In this document: positions 48,001 through 61,400 of the stretch, piece by piece
How the letters are laid out: each line of letters opens with the position of its first letter
How positions within the stretch are numbered: the first letter of the stretch is position 1
Source of the DNA: Rotaria socialis
Taxonomy: Eukaryota > Rotifera > Eurotatoria > Philodinida > Philodinidae
DNA: 64,000 bases
Assembly (NCBI GenBank): GCA_905331475.1
Contig: CAJNYU010001229.1
Location: forward strand, 33,456 to 97,455
Direction of reading: 5' to 3'
Notes under the pieces: generated by a model
Database searches by the model: none
What the model saw: only the letters and a program-made list of their open reading frames with translations
What the model was told of the DNA's origin: nothing
Program-made: the position numbers and the translations under genes

Positions 48001-51000
48001 TTGAACATTGTTGAATTCTTCTCTTTCACAGTTATCAGATACACGAACACATGATAAACGTTTAACATTACTTCATTATATTGTTCAAACAGTTGAAGAA
48101 CGTTTTTCTGATGTATCAAAATTCGATATGGAACTTAAATCTACTGAAAAATCTGCTCAATGTAAGATATACTTAAAAAATCTTTTTCAGTACAAACTCT
48201 ATCAAAAGTAAAGCGAATCCATTGATTTTACAATAACTGAAAAATAAAACTTACAGCTAGTCTATTCATTATTGATTAACATTCTTTATATATAAACATA
48301 TATCAATAAAATATTCAAATGTCTTCAGTATAGTTGCAAAAAGTAAACTTTTCAGTTGATGATATTTTCCAATATCAATATCAAAGACACATAAATGTAA
48401 TTTTTTTTGAATCTCTTTGACTAAGTTATAGAAAAAAATCATGCCTAATATAATTATCTTAATTGAAAAATATTAAATAATATTGTGTTTTTCACGGACG
48501 GTAATCTGTAGTATCAGTCTGAAGTACTCAATAACGAGTTTCTTGTAAACCATCATGAACTTTCACAATTAACTCTTTTATGGGAACATGTTGAGAAACT
48601 AGCAGGTTTTCAATCGTGATCAATACATCAAATTTGAATATCTCGTAATTACAATGTGAACGATAAATTGAAAGTCTTGCATTGCGGTTCCAAATAGTTT
48701 TGATTGAGATTAAAAATTTGCTTTTGTCGTTAAATTTCTGTGATATTTCTATGTGAGAAGAACTAGAAAATTTAATTTTCATTTAATAGCTTTTCACTTG
48801 TTTAAACCATTTTCAAGTTTTTAAATTAGAAAATGAAGCATATTCATAGGTTATGCTAGAAGAAAACAAAAGCCAATAGATTCGACTACATGGAGATCAG
48901 AACTAGAAAGCATTGAAACGAAGATTAGATCAACTTCGACTGTATTGGTAGAACTAAAAAGAAAAGGTTTTCTTTTAATGTCATGCAATTGACTTTCAGT
49001 GGTAATCTAGCAATGACGCATGAAGTTCTATTTTTAGAATCTTCTTAAAGCTCTATTCCAATAGACTGATGTTGCGACAGTTGTTTTATATAAATTTAAT
49101 TATTTTAATGCAAATGAAAGCATTGCAAAAATGTTTTTTTCTTTCTTAAGTCTGTGTTCTTATTTTATTGTCTAAAAGATATTTTCCATACTCAATTTGT
49201 TAAGTGATTTCTTTCAACCAATTGTATTCCTATTCCTAAATTCAAACATATTTTTAACAAGTTTTTTTAACAGAGGAATAAAAAAAACTTCTCTATGTCT
49301 TTGAATGTTCCCAATTTAAGACGAGTAACAATCAATTAGCTCCAACCGCCTGAAAACTCGACCTCAGATCCAATGCCCTCAAATTGTATGAAATTTTTCA
49401 AAATTTATTGAGACTATCCTGAAGAAACCAACTCTATATTATGAATTTGTCGAAAAATACGTAATAAAATAGTCTTCAAAACATCTCAGTTGACAAACTC
49501 AGATTTTCTATGGAACGTCATTTCATTTGAAAAATACACAACAGACTACAGTGTTCTTGTTATTTTCTAAAATTTCTTCTTTTATGCGCACATAAGGCAT
49601 CATTAGTTCAATACCTTGAAAAGCTCTTAATGTATTGTTATCTATTTATAGAACTATTTTTTTTAATGCATTAATATAAAAGTTTAATTCAAAAGATGAG
49701 CTGTGTGCGATGCTTCACTTTAGTGTGTTCTTTCAAATGGATAAAATACCAATATTACAATGAAACACCTTGTAAACTTTACGCATGCGTACTCAGGAAA
49801 TTATGAACCATGAAAAAGATTTGATTGTTTTGAAAAAGCTGCATTATTCAAAGAGAAAGACTCTTATACTGAAGTACTTTCAGATGGTTTTCTTTATCCA
49901 TTCGATATCAGATATTTTTACATATGCCGTTAATAACAGTCGTTATCTACAAATTTCTTGTTTTCTATCAAATAATTATTATTCAGTGATTTATATTTTA
50001 TAGTATCCTTGGAAAATATTCAAACTGATGTTCAAGACCTAACACGTGGTTTAGATAATGCAAAAAAGGAACTTGTTATTCGACAAACAATGAAAGTAGG
50101 GTTTTAACAAACTTATAAAAAGATCTGAATCAATTCATTTCATCATTTTTCTTTAAGAATTCTGAAACACATCAATTGGAAGATTTTATTAATATTGCAC
50201 AAGATAAAATCGATCGATTAATTAAAGATGCTAAAATAGCCCAAGACTCATTTAATCAATGTGTAGAATATTTTGGTAAGTCAGTGTCAAATGGACCCAA
50301 AATCACTTTATCATTAAAATAAATCAATTGAATATCTTCATTAGATAAACTGCTACTTCTTTTGATTATAAAATACTAGTTCTGCTCATTGATATTCAGG
50401 AAGAACTGTTGTGCATTGTCACTATAAGCGTTATTTCCTCTCAGGCGCTATAAGAAATACGTTACTATGCCGAGACAACACTTCAACAATAAATACACCT
50501 CCCTAGTTGTTATACACTTTTACATTGTTATTCAGATATGTTTTACTTTGTAGAACACAAGCTATTGATTGCATGATATGAATTTTTAACTTTCATGTGT
50601 CATCAACATCCTCAACTCATTTTTCTTGTATACTTAGATCAGATTGTAGTTTACTAGAGTTTCAATAAGCTCAACATCCTGCATTGGCTTTTTCCTGATA
50701 TAGTGCCTTGCCTTATAGTTTTTATCACTGTAGATGCAAAACTAAATGATGGTACTCATGTAGGCAAATGAAGGAATTTACTTGTATTCATCAGTAAATG
50801 AACGAATGAATGAAGTCATTTGATGAAGTTATATTGAATATATTTAGCCTCTTTTTCTTTTATACAACTAAATGACTTCTGATTCATCTTGAGATTAGTA
50901 TTTTATTTTTTTCTAAAACTTAATTTACATTTTTCATTAAAGGTGAAACACCACGCACACAAAACCCATCAAATTTTTTTTCTGTTTTTGTTAAATTTCA

Positions 51001-52692
51001 ACGAGCATATCAAGTATGATAGTGTTAAAAAGAAAGTTTTATTCATCTTTTTTTATTATTTCAATTTATTTTTCATTAGCAAGCCCGTATTGATAATGAG
51101 GAACGAACACGTTTAGCTCGTGAAGCTGCTTTATCTATTGATAAATCAATGAATAAGCGTCCAATTAATAAACGTTCCCAGGTAAATTTATTATTTTTTG
51201 TTCAAATTTTTATAAAAAAAAATAATGTTGAACTATAAACGGGCAGGATATTGATCTTTTACCACTACAGGTAACATAATATTATTGTGCTGTTCTTCAA
51301 AATAAAGCCCACATTTAATATTTTTTTTAATTTTTGCTTCTTTCTTTTGTTTAACTCGGCTTTTAATGAGATATCAGTTTTGTTTGCATTTTATCTTTGT
51401 TTGTTTTTTACTTTTTACTTTAGGAAGAATTGTTGAACGAATTAAAGGGACGTAAAGAAGCTATCAAAGATCATAAATTAATTAAGCGTGAAGCGTTAAC
51501 AGACGGTACAATTGAAACTTTGTTAGATGGTATGATAAGTTGTTTCTTCTGTTCTTTTTATAATAAACATTTCAATTTTCTGGATGAATAACTCGACAAA
51601 TTTGAATTAAAATCATTCAAAAAACTTCCTATCATAAATTTACTGTACGAAAGAGAGTAATTGTTACTACCTCGATCTAAAACCTAAAATATTCAGTGAT
51701 TCTTGTATTAATAAATAGCTATTGTCTCTCTATCTTTTAATGAGTATTCTCTTAGGGGGATCGGCCTCCTCCTTCACTTTTGTCGACCGAAAGATTTTGT
51801 TTATGTATATATAGCCATGAAAGCCATCAAACCGGAAAAAACAAGCTATTTTCACGTTGTTTTGATAACTTTGAGAGTGTTCTCTTTTGGCAAAAATGAA
51901 TTGAGCCGACCCTTTTCCGTGATAATAATGGAAATTATCGAGGGTATCTATTTTCTTTTTGGCTTTAAAAAATACGTAGTACTCCTGCTTTTGTTTGTCG
52001 AACGTCGTTTGTAGGGAAAATATCTATCTGTTTATTCGATTTGAAAGAGATAAAAACAAAGGATCATTTAAAACTAATGTTTAGAATTTACAAAAAAGAT
52101 AATCATGTAATTCTATCAAATGGATTTGTCTTTAATCCTGGAACTTTACCTACCCTTGAAGTTTCCACAGTTTCCGATGAATTGTTACAAAAACAAAAGT
52201 ACTGGGACAGAGAAAGAAGACAATTCCTTAAAGATATTCTTGTTGAATACTTTATTTTCTTCTAAAAGATAAAATATGAGATTTAATGAGATTCTGTACA
52301 CCTCCTTAACTCACCCATGCTACTGAGAAACAATATACTTCCTCATTCTATTAAGATAGATGGATAGGTTTTCTTCTTTGACAATATATTGTATCATAAT
52401 GCAAACATCAACAACTAAAAGGAAAATCGTGTAGGTTCAGTTCTTTGAAATAAATAATTTGAATCAGCTACGCTTTCCTCTTCAGAATATAATTAAATCT
52501 TTCTCTCTTTTGTATTTCTATTTCTATTTCTATATAGATTTGAAGAAAGCACCGTACTTACGTGCTGATGCTGCTCGTCGAAATCGTCGTAAAACTCAGG
52601 AATTAATGAAACAAATCAGTCGTGATGTTCTGGCCGGAGTTACCAATGGTGCAAATACAAATCCCAACAATACACCTGATGTTCATTTTTAA
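42042..52692 (+). CDS. FMNL: Formin of the FMNL/FRL subfamily
   Basis: FMNL formins nucleate and elongate actin filaments under Rho-family control. Exons: 42042-42098, 42158-42241, 42291-42386, 42448-42524, 42584-42668, 42908-43124, 43698-43774, 43834-43927, 43985-44062, 44125-44235, 44299-44454, 44518-44556, 44622-44674, 44734-44794, 45855-45992, 46048-46079, 46134-46322, 46376-46526, 47361-47418, 47473-47620, 47676-47831, 47892-47972, 48032-48161, 50004-50095, 50158-50275, 50943-51013, 51080-51181, 51247-51270, 51424-51529, 52538-52692. The sum is 3036 nt (1011 residues), all in phase. The GBD/FH3 region (to about residue 375) has [25 protein letters not shown] and [14 protein letters not shown]. 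Then come a coiled coil (about 360-428), a proline-rich FH1 (about 450-505), FH2 (about 506-880; [34 protein letters not shown]) and a DAD-like end ([15 protein letters not shown], then RRNRRK). The true N-terminal exon is probably missing from this model. Confidence 0.95.
51247..51270 (+). other. 24-nt microexon of FMNL
   Basis: GGGCAG precedes and GTAACA follows a 24-nt segment that reads DIDLLPLQ in the gene's frame. Both boundaries are phase 0, so including or skipping it preserves the frame. It falls between FH2 and the DAD, where FMNL paralogues vary. Confidence 0.65.
52041..52265 (+). other. Unexplained 74-codon frame in the last FMNL intron
   Basis: The frame runs from ATG to TAA and reads hydrophilic and coding-like in its middle ([24 protein letters not shown]). 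It lies in the 1008-bp intron 51530-52537. It has no recognised family. It may be a relic, an alternative terminal exon or chance. Confidence 0.2.
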
Positions 52693-52808
52693 ACGAAAAC
52701 AAACACTTATCAACGAACCAGATCTAAGAACTTCTCAAACAGAAAAAAACCATTCGATGAATATCTTTTCTTGTTTTTTTTGCTATACGAACTCCAGTCA
52801 GATGTATA

Positions 52809-52814
52809 AATAAA
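52809..52814 (+). terminator. Poly(A) signal of FMNL
   Basis: AATAAA lies 117 bp after the FMNL stop. A second candidate is about 35 bp further on. Confidence 0.5.
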
Positions 52815-52859
52815 AATTTCTCTTTTACTTAATCTGTGTTTGTAAATAAAATTATCTCC

Positions 52860-55415
52860 CCGGGATGGCTGTATCTATGATTGTTGAAGAGAGAAAAAAT
52901 AAAATAAATTGATAATTAACGAAGTTGATACATATGTATAATACTCTCGATTTAAATTATCTACATGCCAACTAATTGTACTGTGATTAGGAACATTGTT
53001 TACTGGGGGGGATAATAACTATACAAATGTAGATATTCTCTTAAATGAGAACTATTTACATACTTCAACAGTGATAATATTCATCGATGAAATGTGAAGC
53101 AAATCTAAATATTTTATTGAAAACATGCAATGAATAATCTACAGAAGGATATAGAATAAATGAATATAAATTAATCATGCTAGATAACAGCATAGTTGTC
53201 ACTAAACATCGTATTGCTTTCATTGTGAAACATGTGATATTCGTTTATTTGATGCATTGCTACGCGCACATCAGTTGAATTTAACATAACATGATAATGG
53301 AATATCAATCCTTCAATAATTCATTCATGCGATACAAGCTAGTGTTGAGAATTTAATTGTAAATTTTCTTTCAATACTTTCTCATCTTGATAGGAATATG
53401 ACTGAGAAAATGTCGAAAACAAGTTCTCATTGACGTGCACATCAGTTTTTTGTTGATCAATATTGTGACCATTCTATTGACGTTAATGTTCTTCTTCTTT
53501 TTTTCTTCTGTGTTTCAGGGAGATGTAATTATCATTAATAGTCGTACGCGAGAGATGACATTCATTCTTTCTTTTCTGTTTTAATATGTCTGCATGCATT
53601 TATTTTTATTTTTGCTTGATAGAAGGAAAAAAAGAGAACACAGAAAGACTAGTAAAAGAAGAAGAATGATAAATGACAGTAATGAATTTTATTATTAACA
53701 TTCTTTTATTAGTTGATGAGGACATATATTGATATGGTTCACAATTTCGGTTAAGATAAATTTTTTCATTGAGCCAACATTAATATTCATTCAAGAAACA
53801 TGATTGAAAGTAAGTTACATTGTTAAAATTTTTGCAGCTATTAACATTATTAAAAAAGGAAGCGATTAATAACTTAATGGTGACATCAGTTAAACTTTGC
53901 CATGCGAAATAATAATGACCATAACTTAAACATTTGAACATTTTGTTAGAAGTACAGTAGCGGATAGCTCTCTAACCAATTAACGATATGATACTCAATT
54001 ATCATTCGATACTTAAAACGAGTACGCGAATTTGTCATGCGATTAATTTCATGTTCATTTCATTAACTAAATACTATAAATAGATGAGTATTTTACAAAA
54101 TAAGTTTTCTATTCTCTCAAATGGAAACAGGTAAACTAATAGTTAAATGCTATTTCCTTTTTTTTTTACTTGATGTCGAATATATCACCTCATCTTTTGA
54201 TTGACATTTCCGGAGACAAAGAAAAGAATTTTTTTCTTATTTTCTTAAAGTGCATTTGTATCAACAGCACATACAGAAAATGCTCAAAATATTTGACAGC
54301 TTTTCATATGTGAATTTTTTTAAATTTATAAAGATGTTCTTATTCTTATTTTATTTAGTAGATTTTCATTAGCAGAAAAACATTATTTTTACTTATAGTT
54401 AGTAATGTCCGTAACAAGAATTTTGCATGACATCAATCGAAATAATTAATCTATGTATTTCATTGTAGCAGAAGTAACATGACTACTATTGTAATTGGCG
54501 ATTCTCATTGCCGCTTTCCTCATTTGAACTCAGTAATATTTATGATTATTTTTATCTATAACTATTACTACTATTTCACGTTGTTATATTTCACTAAGAA
54601 ATAAAATACTATTTCTGCTTTTTTTAGAAGTCAATTATCGACTATCGGATTATGTGTCAATGAAAACCACTAGCTATAATAGAAAGGCATAATGTCTAAT
54701 TTTGTAGTTTGTTCGATTAGATAAAGATTTTTATTTTGCTCATTTATTTCTTATGATTGTAAATGCTCAGTAAAGTCACAGAATGTTAAAATGACTAGAA
54801 CTCGAAAGTTTTCTTTCGAAGAAAAAAAGTGAAACCTGGAAAATAGTGTTCCCGATTCCACTTCATTTCCAACATACACAAATTAAACTCCTGCCTGAAG
54901 CAACAAATGCTCATGTTCATGCCTTTATTTGCTGTTCCTGACATTTCAGTCAATTCATCAACGTAATGTGAGTGTGAGCATACATTCTCTCTTTTTCTCT
55001 TGTTTCCTACTGAAGTCGAGTGGTTCTATTGAGAAAATATGTGTGAGATATGGAAAAAGAATTTTTAGTCTAAGATTACCTTTTTTTTGTATTCTGAGTA
55101 GTACATCAATCATATGTTATTAACTAATGTTAAATATGTACTTACGTGAAATTATATTTCGCCTACCTATTTCTTTGTTACACAATGGTATAATTTAATA
55201 GTTGAGATAACATATATATATCCAGAAAAAAATAGTACCACATGGGAAGATTGAAAGATAAAAAAAATATATCATTGAAATCTATATCTTTATAAATATC
55301 AGTCACTGTTTTTTCAGTTATAGATAAAACATGGTTTCCTAAAGGATATTGATTAATTAAATATTGTTCGTTCAATTTTCAACACAGTAATAATTGTCTA
55401 TGAGAAATTTTATAC
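52860..55415. other. Intergenic between FMNL and RasGRF
   Basis: No coding exon or RNA gene is seen. The RasGRF promoter and 5' UTR must lie in its right half. An AT microsatellite further on (56670-56692) lies in the first RasGRF intron. Confidence 0.45.
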
Positions 55416-58400
55416 ATGGCTTCATCCGATTCTTGGTTACCATTGAAAAGCTTACAAAATATGTTAATGAACCGTTCATCATTTAAGGTCAATGAAGAAC
55501 ATTTACTTAATTTAGCAATAAAAGCACGATCAGAAAACCGTGAATGTGGTTATTTGTCAAGACGAGGCGGACAAGAACCATCGTCATCACCGAATAAATG
55601 GCAATCAAAATGGTTTGTTTTATATCAAAATTTACTTTTTTATTATGAAAATGTTAATTCAACTAAGCCACAAGGAGTTTATTTTCTTGAAAGTTGTTAT
55701 TCAACACGTTCACCAACTAAAAATACCAAAGATGGAGAAAAATTAGTAAGTAGATGAAGTTCAATTAATTTCTATTTTATCGTTTTAAAAATTTTTCATA
55801 TAACCAAGGGAAAAAATTTGGAGAAAAAAAGATTATTTTTTACCTGATTAAAATCTTTATATTTATATTTTGATGGCCTTAGATGACGTTTTTATTCTAT
55901 GCTTAAAGCATATCAATAATTTCTTTTTGAATTCTTTTTACAAATAAATTGTCGTGATCTATCCATGAATTATATCTTTAGTAAGACTCTTAATAATCTT
56001 AACAGAGAACCATACGTTGTATTTCAATATTGAAACTCTAATGACGATAATTTGTACTTCTAAGATCAAAGGCATATTCCTCGTGTTGAGCTTCATATGA
56101 TATGCTATTGTTTTCATAACACAAAAAGAAAGTGTTCTGACCATAATCCTATGAGACTTAAATATGAATGAGAGTTACAAAATCACGTCTCTCAGCAGGG
56201 ACGGAATTCTTTTCATTTTCATGCTGCGCTAAGACATAAATATTGCTGAATAACGGAAGGAAATTTAACATGCTCAATACTTCAATACACCCTCATCTAT
56301 CGTATTCATTGAATGAGATCTTGAGTGTCACTATTATTTTTCTTATTATTCTATTAGTTACTTGATTATTGATCTTAAGATGTTATGAAATCAGATCTTA
56401 TGATAAAAATTAGGTAGCATTCGTTATTTTCAATTTAACTAATTCAAAACATTCATTTATCTCCAGCTACGATAGTATTATAACAGAGATAATCATTTAA
56501 ACTAAATACTCTATTTCACAAAACTCTAATTGACCAGAAAATTGCTTAAAATTCATTAAATTGTTCACAATTTATATATAAAACTATTTCTAAATTTGTT
56601 TCTCATTAGAAAAGTTTAATTTATACTTATGATTATTTCTGCATCTCTAGTTCATCGGCATTCTAATTTACATATATATATATATATATATACGTATGTT
56701 TTCCCTCGTATTCTATAATCAGAATAAAGGACATCGCGATATTTTCCTATCAAAAGGTTAACAACCTACGTAGGTTTTTATTTGCTCATAGACGATTATG
56801 TGTTTATTGACATAAGTTGAAGGATAAATTGTACCAACAATATTTTTAATACAGATCTTTCATCATAAAGATATACGCAAGAAAAACTCAATTTCAAAAC
56901 TATTGTTTAAATTTTAATTGTGGGCCTATATAAAGAATAAAAGTTATTTAAATTGAATTCTCATTTTTTAAATATTCTTAGAATTGCTTTACAATATCTT
57001 ATACACGTGATGGTCGTAATGCAATTGAATTTGCAGCTGAATCTGAAACTGATTGTCAAGTATGGATTGATTGTATTCAATCATGCAGGTTACATGAAAC
57101 TGATCATAAATGATCAATATATAATTTGTATTTTGTATTTTGCTTTTACTCAGCTATAACCGTTTATTATCAGTTAAAGAAGAACTTGAACAAAAATATC
57201 TTCATTTATCACAAGTTTATGAAAGTGAAGCTAAAGCTAAATATCAATATTTACAACAAGTTGAAGAACTTTCAACTGAAGTTCGACAATTACGCAGTGA
57301 AGTAATCATAAAAATACAACGAACAGCTTTATAATGAGTGTTTTATTTATTTATAATTCATTTTTCTTTTAGTTATCTCGTTATCGACGTCAACATCATT
57401 TATTAAGAACAAAAAGTATTGCAGAAGAAGATTCAGAAGAAATACGAAAAATAAAAAAAGTTCAAAGTCTTTGTCGAGGCTGGTTATATAGACAACGATG
57501 GAAACGTATTGTTGAAGAATATATACGGTAGTTAAATATAAATTCGAGAAAAAATTTATTTACCAATTGATATATTGAAGAAATTTTTCAATCAAGTATT
57601 TCATTCAAAGGATTAACCGAGTTTTCACAATGAAAGACGGATATAGAAGTTATCTAAGCAGATTTACTAATCTGACATTTTCCAAGTGACTTCAGTTGTG
57701 ATGAACGGTATTATTAATGATTCATTTGTTATGGCATGTCATATCTCTCATGTCAGTTTCCTTTTGTTTTTGAGAAATAGTCTACGTGAGAAAATAGCTT
57801 CATTATGTCGCCATGTAAATAATCTGATCTCTAATTTAATTAAATAAATAGAAATATTACTTCAAATAGATAAATAATTTGATTTAAGAAAAACTAAATT
57901 ATAAACATGAATGTTGATATTAATTTTAGTCAAATTAAAATACTTCAAACAATATAAGCGAAAAATTCAATATTTAATCTTAAAATGAAAATTGACATTT
58001 TGACAATAATATTAAAGATTGTTGACATGTAAAATTGAACATTCTAGAAATAAAAAATTCAAAATTGCTAATATAAATGTGTATTATATGCTTCACATGT
58101 TTTTCCGTAGAATATAACATACTTATCGAGCTGATAAAAATAGAACTTCTATTTTTAATATATAATGTCACAATTTAAATTAAATTTACAATCTTCTGAT
58201 GATCTTTAACGAATAGAAAAGTATGAAAAATTTGTACTAGTTACTGTAAACTTCGTTTCTTTGTGAGAAAAAAACACAAATCATTTTACAACGTAGGAAT
58301 GGAATAAGAGCGATTTTACTTTTGTACTTAATATATTTTTAGCTCGCCACATGCTGAATTGATTCGTAGACGTAATAATATAGTATTTAATTTGGTTGAA

Positions 58401-61400
58401 AGTGAACGTGAATATGTTCATCAACTAGAAATTCTTGTTGCTAATTATGTACGACCGTTTCGAATGGGTGAGGAATTGTTTTTCGTTGGCTTACACTCTA
58501 ATTATATATCGAGTGAATAATTAAATTTTTATTTTTAGCTGCAAGCTCAAAAAAACCACCAATTACACATGAAGATGTTAATTCTATTTTTCTTAATACG
58601 TATGTTCTTTGTTTTATTTAATTTATTATTAAATAAAACAAGAAATCTTATTCTTTTACAAGTGAAATTATTCTATTTCTTCATCAAATATTTTATAAAG
58701 GATTATCAAAAAAATTAGAAAATTGGCCAACTTTTTATACCGGTAAAAAGAGATATTCAATATAATGTTTTATATCAATGTAATCAAATTTTAGGTGATC
58801 TATTCGATATGTTAATTTCTATGTTACATATTTATTTAGAATACGTTCGAAATCATCATTATAGTTTACAAGTAGAAATTTCTTATCTGCCAGTTTTTCT
58901 TTATCAAAAGATGTTATTCGCTTATTTAGTGTTTAGTTGAATGTAAATTAGGTAATCCTGGTTTTAATAAATTTCTTGAACGATGTGAAATGAAAGCAGC
59001 ATGTGAAGGATTAACATTGGATACACTTCTGGTTTCACCGATGAATCGGGTTTGTTATAATATGAAATAACTATTTTGGTAGTTTGTTTTTCTTCATTTC
59101 TATATTTTAGATTCCTTACTATATAGTAACACTTGCAAATATTCTATCATATACATCACATGCACATGTTGAAAGAGAAAAATTAGAACAAACTAAAGCG
59201 AAACTTGAAGAACTTTCGAAAGTAAGCTTTGTTAATTAAATAAAATATAAACTTATTGATCGCAATTTTTCTTTGAAATAGATTATGCATGATGAAGTAT
59301 CAGAAACAGAACATATTCGAGCAAATTTAGCTATTGAACGATCAATAGCAGAAGGATGTGATGTTTTATTGGATGTCAATCAAGTGCTTTGTCGACAAGG
59401 TAAAATATTCTTCGTACTGTTCTTGTAATAGAACTGAAATATTAAAACCATAATAACTACCACAACTAAATACGCACTTGTATAAATCTATATCAGTTAT
59501 CATGAATTTAGAAAAGTAGTGCAAAGCAAAAAATTCACATGTTATTAGGTTTAGTTTTTCTTTTACGAAAAAAAAAATTTATATAATAGACTTCGAAATC
59601 TATTTTTGATTAGATAGTATTCATTCTTATAGTGAATCAATTATTTATTTTTTTTTACAGATAGTCTCATATTATGGACCGGTGATCGAAATCGATTAAG
59701 TCTTGGACAAAGGTTTTCACCACGAGATACTCGTCGCAATGAAATTGTTGTACAATGTTATCTTTTTTCTAATCATCTCGTTATAACAACTCGAGCATCA
59801 AGTGGAAAATTACATCTTGTGAAAGTAACTATATCATATTTTATCTAAAGCGCAAAAGTCTTGACATGACATATGTTGTCATTTTCAGATTACTAAATGA
59901 TAACTAGTTACAGGTTAAATCTATCGAATTTATTTTGACTTCTTTCGAATATGTGTTCAGATTGTCTTCCTGGGATATCAGTGAAAAACAGGTCATTAAA
60001 GATAAAAATAGCCGTTTCTATACAATTCTTGACTGGTGTGGCTTCAAATTGCTCTAGGTGAAAACAACGTTGTTTCACAAGGTACTTCTAAACAAAATCA
60101 AATTTAAAAACTTTCTCTTGCAAAATGCAAAAATAAAATAAAATAAACAACGCATACCGTAATTGACCCTTAAGACAACTGCTCCATGTTTTGAATTCCA
60201 TAGATTACAATAGATAAACTAATTTCAACACAATAATATTGTATAGAAATATAATTTTGAACTTTTTTCTTCACATCACATTTATTCAATTGGATTTGGC
60301 AAGAAAATTATGAACACATATTTTGAAAGAGCAAAAAAGTCTGATTGTCTAACTGCCAACTTGCATCTTTAACTGTTAGTCTGTAAATTCTTAAAACAAA
60401 TCTGTGAAAATTTTATGTCTAAACTTTTGCTTGATAGATTTTAGAAATATTATGTTTAAAATAAAAACATATTATTTTATTCTGAAAGGGTTGCGGTGTA
60501 ATTCCGTTAGCTGATGTGACACTTGTTGAAGATGTAACAACTGATCCTCAATATTTACTTGCATCAGTCACAGAAGAAGAAAGTGCTGATAATTCAAATT
60601 CAAATATTACAGATGATTCAACTACTGAATTAGATCTTCATGTTAATCGTTTATTTCGTTTAATTGTTGAATCACGTGAACAGACAACCTATTCAGCTAC
60701 GTTTGTTACTAATGATGAAAAACATAAATCTGAATGGTGTACAGATATAGCACAATGTTTACAAAACCTTCGTTATACTCAATTAGTTACCGGAACATTT
60801 CGTAATGCATCATCAGTAATTGCACCTGAATCTGTCAAGTAAATTTTATAAAAAAGCAAAACATAATTTTAGTTATTTCGTCTTTGTTTTTATTATAGAT
60901 CTGATGTAAAATTATATAAAGATGATGCAGAAATTAAATATTCTAAAACACTTGATTCCTGTAAAATTCCTCAAGTAAAATAGATTAATAGAAAAATAGG
61001 AGAATTTTATTTTTTTTACCAAAAATTGTTTTTTTTCCATAGATTCGACATGCAACTGTTGAACGTTTACTTGAACGTTTAACAGATTTACGCTTTTTAT
61101 CCATTGATTTCTTGAATACATTCCTTTTAACTTATCGTTTGTATACCGATGCCTATACAGTTATGGATACATTAATTCGAGTTTATAAATCTTCACCGCA
61201 CACATCACTTGATCATACTATTGAAATGGATGGAACGAATTCGCATACAATTCACAAAATAGATGAACGACACAAGTAAAACTGAATCGATTATGTTTTA
61301 TAATCAACTTATGTTGTTCGATTTTAATTTAGAGAGAAGAAATCCAGTCGAATCAATGAACTTGATAATGAATTAACTAGACGTGTATCAGAAGGTTCGA

